Shown: positions 6,264-6,476 of the stretch, piece after piece
How the letters are laid out: every line of letters begins with the position of its first letter
Position numbering within the stretch: position 1 is the stretch's first letter
Source: Bacillota bacterium
GTDB taxonomy: Bacteria; Bacillota; Clostridia; Peptostreptococcales; Anaerovoracaceae
Direction of reading: 5' to 3'
Length of the DNA: 6,476 bases
Assembly: GCA_022706625.1 (NCBI GenBank)
Contig: JAKJCD010000105.1
Span: 1-6,476 of the forward strand
Notes under the pieces: generated by a model
Databases searched by the model: none
Told to the model about the DNA's origin: nothing
What the model saw: only the letters and a program-made list of their open reading frames with translations
Program-made: the position numbers and the translations under genes

Positions 6264-6313
6264 TCCTGTTGAGAACGGGTTTAAAATAATTGTCCCGGAT
6301 TTGAAAAGACAAC

Positions 6314-6338
6314 TTCCGGCGGGCAGCGCCCGCCGGAA
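6314..6338. repeat. Perfect GC-rich hairpin, copy of the inner core of the left-end repeat
   Basis: TTCCGGCGGGC (6314-6324) and GCCCGCCGGAA (6328-6338) form a perfect 11-bp stem around AGC. The 23 bases at 6314-6336 are identical to 112-134 in unit 2 of the left array, but the AT-rich outer arms of that array are absent. There is no T-tract, so it is not a good intrinsic terminator. Confidence 0.8.
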
Positions 6339-6359
6339 ACAACCGAGGTCGGCATTCGT

Positions 6360-6422
6360 GACGCAGTTTTAGCTGCTTTTCTCTCTCCGGCCGGCGCAAC
6401 TCTTAAATCAGCTAAAACCGTC
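6360..6422. repeat. Long inverted repeat with a GC palindrome at its centre
   Basis: GTTTTAGCTG (6366-6375) pairs with CAGCTAAAAC (6409-6418). GACG (6360-6363) and CGTC (6419-6422) extend the stem to 14 bp with a 2-base bulge. The interior contains the palindrome CCGGCCGG (6387-6394). The plan of an AT-rich outer stem around a GC-rich inner palindrome resembles the units at 17-166, though the sequences differ. No gene is seen from here to the end of the window. Confidence 0.55.
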
Positions 6423-6476
6423 GAAAATTGCATTCTGTGTATAACAAACAGCAAAAATAGAGGCTTAAACTCTTGA

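Noticed and set aside
6269..6290. Promoter-like TTGAGA and AATAAT pair
   Set aside because: Spacing is about 10 bp, too short for a sigma-A promoter.
6187..6399. Reverse-strand frame of 70 codons at the right end
   Set aside because: It runs through the inverted repeats, is rich in Arg/Pro from GC palindromes, and has no domain or ribosome binding site.

Overview
The window carries a complete five-gene ABC uptake operon of the branched-chain amino acid (HAAT/Liv) family, all on the + strand: livJ (lipoprotein binding protein), livH and livM (permeases), livG and livF (ATPases). It is followed by one small gene of unknown function. Strong GGAGG-type Shine-Dalgarno sites, a lipoprotein signal peptide on the binding protein, GTG/TTG start use and mid-range base composition point to a Gram-positive, low-to-mid G+C Firmicute, most likely in the Clostridia. 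This is inferred from style; there is no rRNA or other marker gene.

Layout. Bases 1-413 hold no convincing gene but are rich in repeats: two tandem copies (period 83-84) of a nested inverted repeat with the start of a third, then a cluster of short GGCACCGTGTT motifs. A near-consensus sigma-A promoter (TTGATA, 17 bp, TATAAT) at 414-442 precedes livJ. A perfect 13-bp hairpin separates livJ from livH and probably lowers expression of the transport core relative to the binding protein. livH-livM-livG-livF overlap by 4, 8 and 11 bases and are surely cotranscribed. Bases 5340-5570 are noncoding and end in a hairpin that contains the ribosome binding site of the next gene. That gene (5571-6179) encodes a helical protein of about 202 residues. 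Bases 6180-6476 again hold only repeats and inverted repeats, including a 23-base exact copy of the hairpin core seen at the left end.

Function. LivJ is anchored outside the membrane and captures the substrate. LivH and LivM form the channel, and LivG and LivF power it with ATP. The substrate is most likely Leu/Ile/Val or a related amino acid, but relatives of this family also carry urea, amides, aromatic acids or other small polar compounds, so it cannot be fixed from sequence alone.

No clearly new biological system is visible. The points most worth a second look are the dispersed nested-hairpin repeat found on both sides of the locus, the two ribosome binding sites placed inside hairpins, and the uncharacterised small protein.
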